Source of the DNA: Climacium dendroides | Taxonomy: Eukaryota; Streptophyta; Bryopsida; Hypnales; Climaciaceae | NCBI GenBank assembly: GCA_950106755.1 | Contig: OX467087.1 | Span: forward strand, 14,140,047 to 14,204,046 | Reading direction: 5' to 3' | Length of the DNA stretch: 64,000 nt | Shown here: positions 62,730-64,000 of the stretch, piece after piece | How the letters are laid out: each line of letters opens with the position of its first letter | Position numbering within the stretch: position 1 is the first letter of the stretch | Translations under genes and position numbers: made by a program | Notes under the pieces: model-generated | What the model was told of the DNA's origin: nothing | What the model saw: the letters and a program-made list of their open reading frames with translations, nothing else | Database searches by the model: none

Positions 62730-64000
62730 GAATCTCTTGCTCTAAAATATTAAGTCGCTACATGCCAATGCCATAAATAAGTTGGCAATGAACAGATGCC
62801 ATATTTAACTATTTTTGGACTTTGCAAAGTCCAAAATTGGTAAAGGGACATTTAAGACAGTTGTAGATTTTGATTTCTATAGATTTTAGGAATCTAGATA
62901 TGATATAGATTTTGGACTAGGTGGTTTGAAAAATGTACAACAAGTTTAGATTTTAGATATCTATGACAACGGGAGATCTCCCGCTGGACAAAGTCCAAAA
63001 TTCCCTGAAAAATCCAAAAGTAGTTAAATATGGCATACAGATAATGAAAGAGTCTTGGTGAAGAGATCAACAAGATTATCAGCTAATGACACTTTCTTGA
63101 TTTCAAAAGCCTTATTAGTAATCAAATCATGTGTGAAGTTAAAATACTTCAAATCAAAATGTTTTGTTTGGTCACCTTTAACAAAACTTACTTGCATTTG
63201 TGCAACGCAAGCACTATTGTCTTCATATAAGACAGTTGAAGAATTATCATTTGATAATCCACAATTTATTCGAATAAATTGATCAATTGATCTCAGCCAA
63301 ATACATTCTCAAGATGCTCATGCAAAGCAATAATTTTTGCATGATTTGATGATACTACAGTAATAGTTTGTTTTATAGATTTCCAAGATATTGCAGCTTC
63401 ATGTTGTAAGAAAACATAGCCCGTTTGAGATTTGGATGTTGCAAGATCAAGTCTATATTCAACATCAGCATATCCAACTAATGTTGAATCCATTGATCGA
63501 GAATAATGTAATTACTAAATCTTTTGTTTCTTTCAAATAGCGGAAAAGATGTTTAATGCCATTCCAATGCTTCAATATAGGCCGAGAACTATGCTTTGCA
63601 AGGACACTAACTGCAAATGCAATATCAAGCTTTGTAAATGTAGTTAAATACAAGAGTGTTTCGATTGCTGCGAAGTATAGATATTGTTCACCCAATGTTT
63701 CCTCCTCCTCCTCGCAAGGGCGATAAGGATCATTTTCTTTTGTACTACGACCAATCATAAGTATAGACAACAGATAAGCATCAATCATATTAAATCTTTT
63801 GAGGATTCGATTGATATAAGTAAATCATAAAAGAAAAATGCCACCATCTTTCATATGAAGAACTTGTAAATCATTGCAAAATGTAGTTTTGCCAAGTAAC
63901 TTCATCTTGAATTCACGAATAAAAAGTTGAGTGGTTTTAATACATGTAGATTTGGTGCCCACAAGATTCAAATCATCAACATAAACGGCAATAATAACAA
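62730..64000 (-). pseudogene. Ty1/copia pol remnant (reverse transcriptase C-terminus and RNase H)
   Basis: Reading down from 64000 on the minus strand: the RT active-site motif YVDD with following DLNLVGT near 63980, a thumb region (FKMKLLGKT, then ILKRFNM), LYLTTFTKLDIAFAVSVLA, HWNGIKHLFRYLK, then RNase H (GYADVEYRLDLATSKSQTGY, SNHAKIIALHE), TKHFDLKYF and DLFTKTL near 63050. The C-terminal LIYGIGM segment lies beyond the inserted MITE at about 62750. Stops (one TGA near 63828, others) and a frame change around 63480 show it is dead. Gag, integrase and the 5' LTR are beyond the window. Confidence 0.92.
62796..63036. mobile_element. MITE nested in copia pol, 241 bp, ACAG target duplication
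   Basis: Left end ATGCCATATTTAACTA and right end TAGTTAAATATGGCAT are perfect inverses, extending to about 28 bp with three mismatches. A second inner pair (GGACTTTGCAAAGTCC; GGACAAAGTCC) is also palindromic. ACAG flanks both sides (62792-62795 and 63037-63040). Taking out the element and one ACAG leaves the surrounding pol frame continuous, which fixes both ends to the base. Confidence 0.9.

Overview
The window looks like nuclear DNA of a land plant with a large, repeat-rich genome. The evidence is short exons bounded by GT/AG introns, plant-type gene families (SABATH methyltransferase, GDSL esterase), an En/Spm (CACTA) transposon, a Ty1/copia retrotransposon and several small foldback elements. 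The sequence does not identify the species. Only about a tenth of it is recognisable gene, and much of the rest is AT-rich repeat.

Layout. 1-5.31 kb: the 3' part of a CACTA element, with a disrupted multi-exon TnpA-like gene, a subterminal field of ACGT-core motifs and a CACTA-type terminus at 5302-5313. 5.95-8.03 kb: a GC-rich satellite of about 185 bp period whose core motif flips orientation near 7.88 kb. 8.21-12.79 kb and 20.39-23.34 kb: two copies (A and B) of a long AT-rich repeat, each with a 25-27 bp minisatellite and a TA microsatellite; their right halves are nearly identical. 12.8-20.4 kb and 23.3-35.3 kb: AT-rich DNA with local duplications and old dispersed repeats, and no recognisable gene.

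35.3-45 kb is a gene island with two minus-strand genes rebuilt from exons: a four-exon F-box-like protein (36311-38270) and a four-exon TRAPP subunit 2 / sedlin (Trs20) gene (42442-44532). 45.97-48.98 kb holds nested terminal-inverted-repeat elements and two copies of a foldback MITE. 51.5-53.6 kb is a three-exon SABATH methyltransferase with an in-frame stop and a one-base frameshift in a T run. A CACTA-like foldback with GCT target duplication is at 55288-55430. A two-exon, GC-rich GDSL esterase on the minus strand spans 58702-60246.

61.9-64 kb is the 3' end of a degenerate minus-strand Ty1/copia element: a pol remnant with YVDD, RNase H, polypurine tract and LTR. Its pol is interrupted by a 241-bp MITE, and removing the MITE plus one 4-bp target duplication leaves the reading frame continuous.

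The intact host genes (sedlin in vesicle tethering, an F-box protein, a secreted esterase) show no common pathway. The main interest is the transposon archaeology: the ACGT subterminal array, nested MITEs with readable target duplications, the orientation-flipping satellite and the A/B duplication with uneven divergence. All coordinates and exon structures come from reading by eye, without database searches.
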